NCBI RefSeq assembly: GCF_041146395.1
Contig: NC_091008.1
Coordinates: 4,353,501 to 4,417,500 of the forward strand
Direction of reading: 5' to 3'
Source: Eulemur rufifrons
Lineage: Eukaryota; Chordata; Mammalia; Primates; Lemuridae
Length of the DNA: 64,000 nucleotides
Below, piece after piece: positions 41,840 through 53,662 of the stretch. The translations under genes and the position numbers were made by a program. How positions within the stretch are numbered: the stretch's first letter is position 1; each line of letters starts with the position of its first letter. The notes below the pieces were generated by a model. It was given only the letters and a program-made list of their open reading frames with translations. It searched no databases and was not told where the DNA came from.

Positions 41840-42135
41840 TTGAAGTTAGACACATCTAGATTCAGATTCCCACAGTGACACGTCCCAACTATAGGACCTG
41901 AAGTAATTGCCTACATGCTCTGGACTCCAGTGGTCATAAGCGTGTGCTCTTCCCATCGGGGTGACCTTCGTCCAGTGACATAATCGCTCCAAACCTCACT
42001 GTCTTCATTTGTAAAGTGACAACTACCTACTTCGTTGTGTTGGTATAAGGAGTAAATGTGATGCTCAACACACAAGTGTTTAGCACCACGACTAAACAAA
42101 GCACCCTATCGATATTTGTGATTACCATTCTAATC
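41840..42135 (+). repeat. MIR-type relic
   Basis: TAGATTCAGATTCCCACAGT, AACCTCACTGTCTTCATTTG and GTATAAGGAGTAAATGTG, then AGCACCACGACTAAACAAAG, follow the MIR order. A block of about 80 unrelated bases lies in the middle. Confidence 0.5.
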
Positions 42136-43196
42136 AATCAAATCACCAGATCCATTTTGTATATGCCAGGATTCCTGACTTCACTCTCTTCTCAACAAAT
42201 ACTATTATTTCTAACCCAGGCTGCATCATGCCTCATTAGCCAGAGGCATGTCTCAGGGTACAGAGAAAATGCCAAGGAGGAAGCTGGGGGAGCAGAGAGC
42301 ATTGACACATTGTACACGGCTGAAGCCATTCAAACATGTCTGAATTTGAGTTCTGCTGAGTCCTCACTTGCCCCGTCTGTCCTACAGACTCCGGCTTGCT
42401 AATAGAGCAGCTTCCACCTAAATACATCAAAGCCCAAACATGGAGATTATAATCATGAACATGAGAGCTGGGACTACAAAACATCATTGAACCGGAAACC
42501 TTCTAGGAAACCATGTGGTGGAGAGCTTGAGAAGAGAGTGGACATGCACACCAAGTGCTTTGGGATCCCATGATGGGAAAATCAATGCCCTATTAAAGAG
42601 AAACTCGGGGTGGGGAATCTGACTACGGCAGCCCTGAACCCAGGTCTCTTCCAGCTGGAGTAGCTGCCAAACTTCCACCTTCCCCTCCTCCCTCATTGCT
42701 CTCAATCCATCATCGCTCCAGAAACTGAAAGTCCATCCGGGAGGATATCTCCCCAGAGAGAAGTTGCTCCAGTGGCTACACACCCTTGCTAGAAACTACG
42801 AGAAAGTTTACGAGGTACATTTGTCAGATGCCATTGAGTGAGTCAGGAGAATTCCAAGTGCCAATTAGCATACAAGAAAGAGCTTAGTTTTAGATTGTGT
42901 TGTTTGTGGTGGTGGTGGTAATGGTGCTGTTCTCTCTGGAAGCCAACCCACTCTCCAAAAAAAGTAAAAAGAATACAAATAGTAATACCAATTATTATTA
43001 CTTGCGTCAAACAAAATGGAAGTTCTGAAGCAGGTAAATATTGGGGACTTTGTATATTAAGCTAAAGATGGTTGTTATTTGAAAACCAAGATTATACTAG
43101 CAGAACAGGCTATTTTGAAATTAGCATAGTAATCAAAATTGCCTGTAATGAATGTGGACCCAAAAAATGATGTCAGGCCTGGTAAGGACTGGCAAG

Positions 43197-43644
43197 CCCT
43201 AGAGCTGCGGTCCCCAACCCCAGGCTGCAGACCAGTACAGAGCCATGGCGTGCTAGGAACCCAGCCACACAGCCACACAGCAGGCAGTGAGCGGAGAGCA
43301 AGAGAAGTTTCATCTGTATTTACAGCCGCTCCCCGTCCCTCGCATCACTGCATAAGCTCCGCCTCCCATCAGATGAGCGGCAGCATTAGATTCTCTAGGA
43401 GCCAGAACCCTACTGTAAACTGCGCATGCGAGGGATCTAGGTTGCGTGCTCTGCTGAGGCGGTGATGCTAGCGCTAGGGAGAGGCTGCAAATACACATTT
43501 TCATTAGCAGAGAGGCTTGACTGCACAATAAATGTCATGCATTTGAATCATCCCAAAACAATCCCCCACCCTGGTCCATGGAAAAATTTCCTTCCATGAA
43601 ACTGGTCCCTGGTGCCAAAAAGGTTGGGGACCACTGCTCTAGAG
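43197..43644 (+). mobile_element. MER1-type (hAT) non-autonomous DNA transposon
   Basis: Starts CGGTCCCCAACCCCAGGCTG and ends AAAAGGTTGGGGACCACTG, the terminal inverted repeats of MER1. Internal landmarks CTCCGCCTCCCATCAGATGA and AACTGCGCATGCGAGGGATC agree. The flanking 8-mers ccctagag (43197-43204) and ctctagag (43637-43644) are a near-perfect hAT target duplication of the nTCTAGAn type. It has no transposase. Confidence 0.9.
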
Positions 43645-46600
43645 GATAAGCCAAAAAGGCCACAGAAGAACAAATTATACTCCTGTGCATACAGGAATAG
43701 CGAACTCAAGGGATTTGCCCAGTTCAGGGTGTCAGACACTATGGCTTCCTTTTCTGAGACTGCTACCAGGAGTTAAAAGAAATTTTACAGAACTGCTATT
43801 TTAATGGAAACTCGAATTGGTTGATGTAAATGAAATATATAAGCAGTTGGTGTCTTATGCATTCCCACCATTATAAATGAAGTTAAAACGCTGAAAGTTA
43901 TAGATTTGGGGGGGTCTTCTTTTCACGGATGAGTCCAAGGCATTTGTCTTTTCTGATGCTAATAACCATGTGTACATATTTTTTTTCTGTCTAATTCTGC
44001 ATATACTAAAACGAGGTGATTGCAGACAAAACCCAGATTACAATTTGCATTCTCATGAAATGATCCTAAAATTATCCTGCTTTTTACTGTGGCTTTACTT
44101 CTTGCCCCACAACGTGAGTTCCTGTGGGCCTCTAGCTTGGAATGCCTCTCTCAGTGTAGACGATAGCCAGGGTTGATTGAGGAATCCAGAAATTGGATTC
44201 TCGATGCTGGTTCTCGATGCTATCTATATACCAAGCTACCGCTGCATTAGTCCTCTTTATTTACTTTATGAGAGAATGTGGGTGGAGGTGTTTCACGCAC
44301 ACTTGCGCACATGTTCCAACTGCTTTGAAGAAGGAAGGGCAAGAGAAAGTGGGACCCTAGCTGAAACCAGGCAGACATTTCAGATTGCAAGAGATGAACC
44401 GAAAAGGGAACATCTGTTAGATTCCCAGGGCTGGAGGGCAGTCTCCGTATCTCCGAGCGCGTGCACATAGTGGAGAGGGTGGAGCCTCCCATCCGCAAAT
44501 CTGGAAAGATTGAGAGATTTGGAAAAGCCCAGAGGTGCCAAAGGTCAGAGTGATCAATATACAGGCCCTGCTACGAACAGCGGGGAAAGGTTCCAATGGA
44601 AAAGCACTGCGGAAGAGAAGCCACTGAGAGGTAAGGGAGTTTCTGAATAATTAAAAAAGTTAAGAATAAGCAAACTCGGTTGCCAAGGGGGAAGGAGGTG
44701 GGCTGGGAGATAAAAAAAAAAAAAAAAGCAGTTGATGTGGTAATTAAGAATTTGGTGGGAGCCTGGGCGGGTCACCTCCTTTCTCAGATCAGAGCCCCAT
44801 CAGAAATTCTTTCAAGTGTCCTTCTGCGTCGCCAAAGATGACAACAGCAAATCAATAAGTGCTTGAAATGAAAGGGGATGTTGGCTCGCCCCCAGGCTAC
44901 AGATTTCCCGCCGCCAGCCTTTTCTGAACTCCTATAGCGTGCCTTTGCACCGCCTCTCTTCAGAAGAGCTACCTTTTATTCCTATTCTCAGGACGAAGGT
45001 AAGTGCTCAGCATATCTATTAAATGTCGGCTCTGGTTCCAGCTCTCGGATCGCGGAGAAAGCTCCCAGCCACCGCCCGGCCGGCCAGCCGGCCGGGTTAG
45101 GGCAAGAATGGCAGCTTGGCCTGGCGGCCTGCGGGGCCACGCACCTCCGGGACCCGCCGGGAGTCGCCCAGAGTTGAACACTCCAAGGTTAGACATGTAA
45201 GGTCCCCGCCAGAGCAAAAGGCCTGGGCCACTGCGGCCACCCGAGCGCTCCTTCAGCTTCAATTTATTCACAGACAAGGGCAAAATCATGAACAACACAG
45301 GAGAAGGATCCGTGCCCCAAAACTAAAGCTTGGAATTACCGCAAACTCCGTTCTGAGTTCCAGATAGTGGTCCGTTACCTTTCCCGATATTCATCCCTTC
45401 TCTAATACGTCTTGATTTAACCATCTTTCCAGAGCCCCGCATCTCTCGGACGTTTTAATTAGGTAATTCATTAGTGAGTCAATGCAGACATTTATATATT
45501 CTTTTAGCTCAAGTGGTTAAGTACTAATTTCGCAATGATTATAAAACACCGGAATAGGCAACGAATAGTAATTTTAATTTATATGCAAATCAATTGGTTC
45601 ATCTTAAATGCCTTTAAAAAAAAAACAAAAAAACAATTATTGTATTGTAGCATCGGAGGCATGGAACAGACCTCCAGAATAGACAATTCGGAAACAAGAC
45701 CTGGCCTGGGAAGACAATTTAGAACAGCCAACAAATCAATAATGTTTGAGGCAGTCAAACATCGCTGGCCATTGGAATTTACATACTAGCTTGTTGTCAG
45801 ATAAGGAGCTGGGGAAATTGCTTGCAAGGGTGGAGATCATAATCCACAGTGCAGAAAGTAAATGGTAGCAGCAGCCTGTCACAGCCCACTCTAAAATAAT
45901 ACTGTACCTTTCCCAAATCTTGACTCTTGGGTGAGAGGGAGTTGGTGGAGATCACCCCATATTTGTGGTCGGTTTTGCCCCGCTTTGATCGGAAAATTTT
46001 TGTCCTGTCTGAGCTTCCCAATTTGATTCTTATTCTAACAGTTCCATCACTTGCTGCAAAATATTACAGGGAGGAGCATCATTGAGAATCTCACTACAAA
46101 TTTTCTGGACCCACCTAGCCAGCCCTGCTTCTCTCCTTGTGCTTAGTTTTTGCAGCTCTGTTTAATTCCGTGCTCTCCCCGCCCCCAAAGAAAATCAGAT
46201 CATCGAGAAGTCACTCGAAAAGGCTGAAGGAAATGATCCAGTTCTTTGGTTTACTGAAAGGCTATTATCTTTAGACATAGTTCAAAATTTGAGTAAGTAA
46301 AAAGGATATAGGCTTTGGAATTTTTTTTTTTTTTTAATATTCTAGAATGGTGGGTTTTACCAGGGATTACCAAGGGACCCCCACTGGAGTTGTTTATGTA
46401 AAAGTGTAACATCCCTGAAATTCACAGATACATAAGGTCACTGTCGCCCCAGCCCAGGCTCCCAGCCCAGGCGATCTGGCCTTTCAGGAGCTTGTACCTT
46501 TGATGCTACAATCTTGTTTACAACTGCAGGGCAGGGAATTGCTTGCTTTGCTTGGACGCTCCCTCCACCCCGTTCTAATTTGAAGTAATCGGAATCTAAA

Positions 46601-48560
46601 TACAATCGCCACGGCCCACTCTTCCATTACTGCTTGGACGAGGGAAAAACCTGCCATCCACGTCTTAAATCAGCTCGGTGGTTTGCAGCCCCCCAGCACC
46701 CTGTCTCTCCACTGCATGCCTAATGTATTCCCTGGTGATTCCGGGCATTAATTAGTTGTTTAATAGGAGTATGACTAAAAATGTAAAAGAAGGATTAGGA
46801 GCGTGAAACGTATGTCCAGCTCCTTCCACACACTCGAGGAGGGAATGAGAATCATTCTGTATCTTCTATTTCTCCAGGAGCCATTTGCATTTCCCACCAG
46901 CTGCTCACTTCAGCTGCGCTGGCGCTGGGCGACGCGAGGACCCAAAAGCTCAGCGCGGTGTCTGCGGCGGCCGCGACAGGGGTTAACCAGCCCCCGGCGG
47001 GTGAGACTCCAGACAGAAGGGGCGTGAGGGGAACTTGAGCTTCCCGGGGCCCCTGCATCCCAGCCCTGGTTTGCAAACCTCTGAATCCTGAGGGGGGGAG
47101 GGAGTCGCTGGCGCGTCTCTGTGCGTCTCTCCAGCGCGGCCGCTGTCCCTGTCCCCTGGTCTCTCCGCGCGCCTCTCAATCTTCCTGTCCTCGCCTTTCT
47201 CACTCTCTTCCCACTTTCCACTGAGGTTCCCCATCCTCGCCACCAGCTGAAGGCGAGGCCGTTCTGCTTTGAGCGTCTCTTAATCTCTACAAAATGAATA
47301 GAAAAAAAAAAAAAAAAGAGGGGGAACATTAACCCATTGCTCGGAGGAGTGAGAGAGGCAGCCACCATCTTCGAGGGGCAGAGATGAAAATGTCATTCTA
47401 GCACTGCGTTTTCCCTTATGCTGTCACCAGAGTTCAACGGTGAGACTTGGCGAAGAAATTTGATTTCCCTGCCTCGGCAAGATCTCAAAAACCAGAAATC
47501 AAAATGCTCAGAGACAAGAGAGGAAATAAAATTAAAACCAGCACGTGGCCATTTTTTTCCCCTCATTTCTCTCCCCTTAAGTAACACTGCTTTGAGTTTC
47601 CACCGGGTGAAGGGAGAAAGCCTGAGTTTTCACGGATGTTACATGGAGGTTAGAAATGGCTTAAAAAATGTAGATTCTCTCATCAGTTTCCTTCGTGGCT
47701 GAAGAGGCTAACCCCTTCCACAAAATGAGTCCATCTGTCGACTGTTAGCTATTTCAAAGTGAAGGGATTTAGCACTCAAAACAAATTGAGCAAGTTTGTT
47801 TGCCTGTTTTTACTGCTAACTCAAATGAATTCAAAACACGGAGTAATTCAAGAAAACACATAACATGTTCCAGACAGCCTCCAAATGTAGGAACAGCCCA
47901 GCACCTACGTGGTGGCTTGGGTTAGTTTTAGACACCAGGTTTTTAAAATATATATATATCTATTTCATATATATATTTCCTGCACGTTCTCCCATGGAGT
48001 CATTATAGATTCTTAAAATGGCGTGTATTAGTATATCGATTTAAGGACAACTTTTGGAGGGAACTTTATTCTCTCTTGGGAACCAAAGAAAAGGACTTTT
48101 TAATGGCGGGCCTGAGTTTTGCTCCCATGCAGGAATTAGTATTGGTGGGACAACCCGAACCCTCGAGCTGTGGCCGCGTTCTGTCACTTCCAAAAACATA
48201 CATTAACAGGACACCCTTGAGGTTGAATGAACTTGGTCGCACACGCCTGGCCGAAGCCCTCGCACCTGGTTCTCCAGGCCGATCATATTTCCAGTTCTTC
48301 CACCCAAAGGCAGGACAGAGCCCGGATATCCTGCTTCTAACCAAAACGCACGTCCTTGCTCGAGTCAAGACATGGGACAATCGGGGTTCAGAAGTAGGGC
48401 ACCATTTTCGGGTGACAAGGGTCCTCCTAACCTCACATACTTTCCGCGATTTAGGAGCCAATGTGGATTTGACGGAAGCTCTCTCCCCCGCCCCCACTTC
48501 CATTCCCTGCAATTTAATACCATCCTCGCCAGGAACCTTAACCTCGTCATTTTAAAAAAT
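43645..48560. other. Transposon-poor DNA upstream of PITX2
   Basis: No gene and no recent transposon. It holds small CpG-rich patches at about 45040-45180 and 46910-47180, short A/T runs (44711-44727, 46320-46336, 47308-47322), and a (TA)n stretch at 47945-47975. AT-rich blocks at 45430-45600 and 46530-46800 may be conserved regulatory DNA. A promoter-associated RNA on either strand cannot be excluded. Confidence 0.55.
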
Positions 48561-49517
48561 GAGAGATCCGTGACCCGGGGTGAACTTGTTGAGTGTAGGT
48601 ACAGCAGAGGAAATTCTAGACTCTACCCGCGTCCGAGCCTTGCCCAGCGCAAGGCCTTCGTGACCACTGATCTGTGCGTGGCCGTGGCCCACCTGCGCGG
48701 GGACACCCGCCTTGACCTCGGGCGCCGTGACCCGGTCGCGCCGGGCCAGGCGTCCTTGGCCTTCCCCTGCTGACTCGTCTAGTTCCCTCGCTTGAGGCTG
48801 TGGCCTTCCCACCCACTCCCCCTCGCTCACCCCATTTTTCCAGATTTCTCCTCGGTCATCCTCTCATCCGCACCCCGCCCACCTCCACTCCCGCCCACAG
48901 CCGGGTCCTCACTTCCCTTCCCCCCCCCCCCGAAATCCCTCTTTGCTGTGACCTCGTCTCTCCAGCCCTGCAGGCCTGAAAGGAGGTCACACGCGCCCAT
49001 GCACGTTCACACCCACACTCCACACGCCTCGCCCCACAGACACCCGTGCGCACGGTCCTTTGTTCCTTTTCTCGGGCCACTTTCCCAGTCCCTTCCTCCC
49101 AGCCCGCCCTGATTTGCTCCCCGGGAGGACGTGTCTGTTTCCCCCAAGGCCCTGGCCCTCCCCTTCTGATTTATGAGGGCTCCTGGTTTGGCGCAGATTC
49201 CTTTTTCTTCTCCTCCTCCCCGTCCTCCCTGCGTGTCCTCCCTTGCACCGTGGGAGTGCGTGCTCCCGCGGCTCGCTCGGCTCCTGTCTAAGTGCCCTGC
49301 CCGGCCTGCCTCTGCTTTCGCTCCCCCGGGCCGATTCTCCGGGCTGCAGACTCCTGGGCCCGCGGCCCTCCGCGGCCCTCCCCTGCCTCGCTTCCCGGCG
49401 CCCCTGCGCGCTCCCCCCGCGCCCGCCCGAGCGCCGCGCTCGCTCCTTGATCGCCCGCCGCGCAGCCCGGCCCGGCCGCCCGCGCCACTGTGCAGCGGAG
49501 TTTGGTGGAATCTCTGC

Positions 49518-49530
49518 TGACGTCACGTCA
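49518..49530. promoter_or_regulatory. CRE palindrome plus half-site
   Basis: TGACGTCA at 49518-49525 overlaps into CGTCA (49526-49530). This is a candidate CREB/ATF or AP-1-family site at the core promoter. Seen in sequence; binding is inferred. Confidence 0.7.
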
Positions 49531-49539
49531 CTCCCCACT

Positions 49540-49837
49540 CGGAGCAGGAGCCGAGGGAAGAGAGAGAGAGAGAGGGATGAGAGGGAGGGAGGGGAGAGAG
49601 AGTGCGAGACCGAGCGAGAAAGCTGGAGAGGAGCAGAAAGAAACTGCCAGCGCCGGCTAGATTTTGGAGGCCCCCCGCGCGCCCTTGGACTCCCTCGGAA
49701 CCTGGCACCCTCCAGAGCCCCGCGGTCCTCTCAGGCCCGCTTTTCGGGCGTTTGCGGTGCAGCCCGAGCTCCGGCTCGCTGGAAATCGCCCCGGGAGGCA
49801 GTGGGACGCGGAGACAGCAGCTCTCTCCCGGTAGCCG
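49540..49837 (+). other. PITX2: PITX2 exon 1, non-coding leader of isoforms A and B (5' end uncertain)
   Basis: The 3' boundary is clear: ...CTCTCCCGGTAGCCG then GTAAGT at 49838, a strong donor. The 5' end is a guess placed just after the CRE. The leader has one upstream ATG at 49577, opening a 27-codon frame that stops at 49660 before the donor. It joins exon 2 at 53607, ten bases before the PITX2 start codon. Human A/B transcripts are known to begin with a non-coding exon upstream of the METNC exon, which agrees. Confidence 0.75.
49577..49660 (+). other. Upstream open reading frame in the PITX2 A/B leader
   Basis: ATG at 49577, stop TAG at 49658-49660, 27 codons rich in Arg, Glu and Gly. 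It is the only ATG between about 49540 and the donor. If the transcription start lies upstream of 49577 it could dampen translation. No sign that the peptide itself matters. Confidence 0.4.
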
Positions 49838-52800
49838 GTAAGTGGAGGCCATCTCTCCCGCAGGGATGTGAGATAATGCGAGTCTGCAAATTTGTTCCAC
49901 TTTGGAGAATCCTCTCCGTAGGTGATTTGTAGCTCTCCGGGCTGCGTTTCCCTGGAGGTAGCGCAGTTGGCAAACAGACCTTGCAAAGCCGGTTCCTTTC
50001 GTCCACCCCCCCGGCACAGACACTCACGATCTACGGGGGTGCCGAAGTCTAGTGGGAAGCCAGACCACGGCTGGCATTTAAAATGAGGTATCTTGCCTTA
50101 AATCTTGGTGCCAACACTGCCGGGACAAATCCTCAGGCCGAGGATTAGCATTCTCAAGATAAAGGGCTGGGTACAAAGTTTCAGCTCCTGGAAGATAAGC
50201 CCCCTTCCCATTGTTACCCATTGGGGGAAAAAAAAAAAAAAGGTTCCATCTTAACTAGCAGTTAGTGACCTCTCCGGCCCAAGCGAATTACCTGGGACCC
50301 AGGCCTGGATGCCTGCCTTCCTCAATTGCTTTGGATTAGAACTCCTTTAAATTGATCACCGGTCGACTCCCGTCTTGCACTTCACCAGAGACACATTTTA
50401 AATGGATGCAGAGGATAGGACTTATTTGCAGCTGGCAACTAAGAAAAACAAAATTCGATTCTAAACCTGAGAATTGTGTTCCTCTTTTGATTCCAATTCA
50501 ATCAGCTTACTTTCCTAAGCAATTTAAAAATCGAACCATCACAGGGTGATGTGATTTCTTTTTACTCTCTCTTTTATTCAAGTATAATCTTACTAAAGTA
50601 AAACCAAATGGAGAAAAACTTTTAATATTATGCATTCAAATGACAGGAATTCATACATTCTAAAATATTTTTATGAAAAATTAATCCGTTTAGGGAAATT
50701 TCCTTGCATTCCTTTTAGGCCATTAATCAGAACGAAAGATACTTTTTTTTTATCGCACAAAATATCATTAGCGGGCAAATCCATCTACAACTCAAATACC
50801 AATAATGTCGACGAAACAAAGCACATAAGCAAAATAAATTGAGAATCTTTGTTGCTGTAACATAAAATAAGCATACATAAGATTTCAATAATCAAACTTT
50901 CCTTAAAAATTTAATAGCCACCTTATTTATGGAATGTTTTGCTTTACCTCAGCAAAACTACACTTAAATTATTCAGGTGCTTTGTTCCTTAAGTTGAGTG
51001 TGTTTGTCTTCAAATGTCCCTAAAGCACTGGTATTAATTGGTTTAAAAGAAGGCTTACACATGGTAAAATACAGAACTGTATTAACTAGTATTTTAATTT
51101 CCTTAAATGATTACCCACTGCAAATTAATTTACTGGCTAATCACACCAATTTAGTTCATTTGAAACACATGTTCTTGTGCTGTTGATTTTTTTCAACTTT
51201 CCATTAAAGGTTTTGTTATGGGGTAACAAAGTGAATGGAAAGGGGGAGAAATGGGAAAATATTTGGAATTATTAGAACTATATTTTTTCCTGTAATTTTA
51301 TTCTTGTGGCAGTCATCAGAAATTATTTGTAAGCAAATTATTTTATTTCTTAGGGCTTGCCTGTCTGCCTTGCCTGTGTGATTCCCAGTGCTCCATTGGC
51401 TAGGTGGTGCTTTTTAGCGCGCATACAATATAAAACTCAAGTTGGCCAAAACAATATTGCCTGGCATATAAATTCCAACCAGGACATGAACTTTTGCGGT
51501 GAGAGCTACCTCCCATCAAGAAAAGTCTCACATCTCAATTTGTGAGATTAGCCATCGAAGCCAGTCCCCGAAGTCTGGCGGCCAAATTTGTCACAGAAGA
51601 CTTGTCTTGACAGGCCAAGCAAGTTTAAGGATCAGCAAGCAGGAATTGGAGGTGTCTTTTAAAAAATTATCTTTCCCAGTTTTGAGACTCAATCCTTCTA
51701 GTAGGCCTGATCGTTAAATGAAGCATAAAATGCAGGTCTCAAGGCTCATTTTGACTGCAAAATAAACCCCAAGTCACAAGGACACGTAGGAGTGAGCTAA
51801 GGAGCACGCCTTGACCTTCTTTTCAGTCCTTAGAGTGGAGCTCTATGAGTTCCTGAAGATTTGTTTTGTATTGCTTTGTTTGGTCTTGGCACTGAAGCAG
51901 GGGGTGGGGGCAGAATGTGTAATAATTGACTGACTTTACACCGAGAAGCCCAGTCTTTTTCTTTTGTATATTTCAGTCTTTAAAAAAAAAAAAATAAAAA
52001 CTATTTGCAGTTACCATCTGCAGTGCTCCGGATACCGGCTAATAATGCAGCCAGTTCAGACATTAAAAAAAAAAAAAAAAAAAAGATTATCGAAATGATG
52101 ATGACATGCAAATTTCCCCTGAAATTATCATAAGTAAACATTTGAAGTCTGGACTAATAAAATCCCATCTGTGTTACTTCATATCGAGTTAGTAGAAAGC
52201 TGTGATAATGAATTTTGTAATATCTCACGAACAGACATCTCAATCAGGGACTAATCCTGTGATTTTACTGCAGAATCACTAAATCTGGAGCCGCCAAACT
52301 GCTACTTCTGGGCCCACGGGCCCACAAGGATCGGATCGCCAGAGTCCCCCGCCTGGGTCCTCGCTAGCGGGTGGGGAAACCGCCTGGCGGTCCCAACCCC
52401 TCGGATCCCAGTGCCACAGCGCCCAGGCGGCTGCTCCTCTAGGCAGCGACCTTGGCCAGAGGCCCCCGGGGCCGGGCTCTCTTCGGGAGAGGCCGAGAAG
52501 CTGGGAAATGCGGCTCAGGCCAGGCTCAGGCCTGGAGCTCCCCGCCCCGCCTCTGCCCCTGCGCCGATCGGGCCATGCCGGCGGCCACCCCCGGCCCCGC
52601 ACCCGCGCGCAGTGAGCCCTCCGGTCGCCGGCGTACCCGGGTTAGCGTGCAGAGATCCAAGGGGCCTGGGGAGCCCGGGACCTTCTTTCTTTGCTTCTGT
52701 CCCTAAAGCAACCGCGGCTCTGCTACCCACGCGACAGAGCCCTTCGAGACCCAGGTGTCCCGTGGGGCGGTGGCAGAGAAGGGTGCGCGCGTCCAGCGTC

Positions 52801-53606
52801 GCGGTTACAAATTCGAAAAACATTTGGCTCGCCCAGGAGGAGAAGCGGGGACAACGGCGGCTCTCCCAGAGCTGCTCCTCCGTCCTTGGCGGGCGGGAAC
52901 CCCTCCTGGAACGTTCGCGCCACTCTCGTCAGCCTCGCTCGGTCCACCCCGTTGCTCTCGGCCACAATCTTAAATCAAACCTTAGGATAAATAAATGGCC
53001 GGGTGCGTCTCTCCAGGGAAGAGTGTGGCTAAATAAGGAACGGTGGCTCCCGGTGGATGGGAGGCCCGAAGGCAGCTCGCTCCCGGAGCACCCTAGGCCG
53101 GGAGCCCGTTGGTTTCGGAATTACAGAAAACCGAGGGAAGCTGCCAGTCTAGGACAAGCTGGCCCTGGTGTCCTACGCAGGTTTACTGAGCTCCAAGTGA
53201 CAGGCACGGTGCTGAACGGTGGCCTTTGCACACGACCGCCCTGAAAGAAATGTCGTCCCCACCCACCCACCACCCTGCCCTCGTGCTCAGAAGGGCTCTT
53301 AACCCCCTTGAAAGGGGTTTCGCTGCGGCCCCAGGACACTGGCTTTGTGGGCTTCTGGCCCTTTCGCTGCCACTCCGAAGGGAGACCACTCTTGGTAAAC
53401 ATTTCATACGTCCTGGACCCCGGGGCTAAGGTGGCGACGCTGCTGCGCCGCCAGGGGCTGTCAGGTGGGAGAAACACACCGGAAGCCTAGCATACAGTAG
53501 GCGCCTAATAGCTCCTGCCATCGACCGCCCACAGGTAGTGTCCCCTGAGCCCTGCGCCCTCGACGGCCGCCGCTTCTCACGACCCTCCTCCTCTCCTGTT
53601 TTGCAG
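49838..53606 (+). other. PITX2: PITX2 intron 1
   Basis: Intron from GTAAGT (49838) to TGTTTTGCAG (53606). It is free of recognisable transposons. 50300-52280 is AT-rich with many TAAT cores, an octamer ATGCAAAT at 52106-52113 and TAATCC at 52252-52257. From 52290 on it becomes a CpG island. A small L2-like piece may lie at about 53178-53220. Long open frames in the GC-rich part are CpG-island shadows. Confidence 0.8.
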
Positions 53607-53616
53607 ATATCGGGGA
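53607..53616 (+). other. PITX2: PITX2 exon 2, 5' untranslated part
   Basis: Ten bases (ATATCGGGGA) between the acceptor CTCCTGTTTTGCAG and the start codon. Confidence 0.85.
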
Positions 53617-53662
53617 ATGGAGACCAACTGCCGCAAACTAGTGTCCGCATGTGTGCAATTAG
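53617..53662 (+). CDS. PITX2: PITX2 first coding exon, isoforms A and B (partial gene)
   Basis: PITX2 is a bicoid-class paired-like homeodomain transcription factor. It acts in the nucleus, binds TAATCC-type sites and controls left-sided identity, heart, eye, tooth and pituitary development. The exon encodes METNCRKLVSACVQL, the known amino terminus of PITX2A and B, plus one base of the next codon. The start is fixed by identity with the known protein and by purine G at -3 and G at +4. The acceptor (TGTTTTGCAG, ending 53606) and donor (GTAAGA at 53663) are good. In isoform A the last base joins the homeobox-side exon beyond the window to give Glu. In isoform B it joins the exon at 54150 to give Gly. 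The homeodomain is not in this window. Confidence 0.97.

Larger units (their letters stand above)
48600..49850. promoter_or_regulatory. PITX2: CpG island with the PITX2 A/B promoter (P1)
   Basis: CpG-dense sequence, densest at 48600-48780 and 49240-49840. It contains GC-rich and C/T-rich stretches, a C-run at 48920-48931, and a full palindromic CRE (TGACGTCA) at 49518-49525 followed directly by a half-site CGTCA. A GA-rich tract lies at 49559-49600. No TATA box stands out, so dispersed initiation is likely. The location just before a consensus donor that leads to the PITX2 start exon makes this the isoform A/B promoter. The exact start site cannot be read from the sequence. Confidence 0.85.

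Noticed and set aside
48987..49932. Frames of up to 229 codons around PITX2 exon 1
   Set aside because: CpG-rich DNA lacks stop codons by composition. The frames cross the exon 1 donor and overlap each other on both strands.
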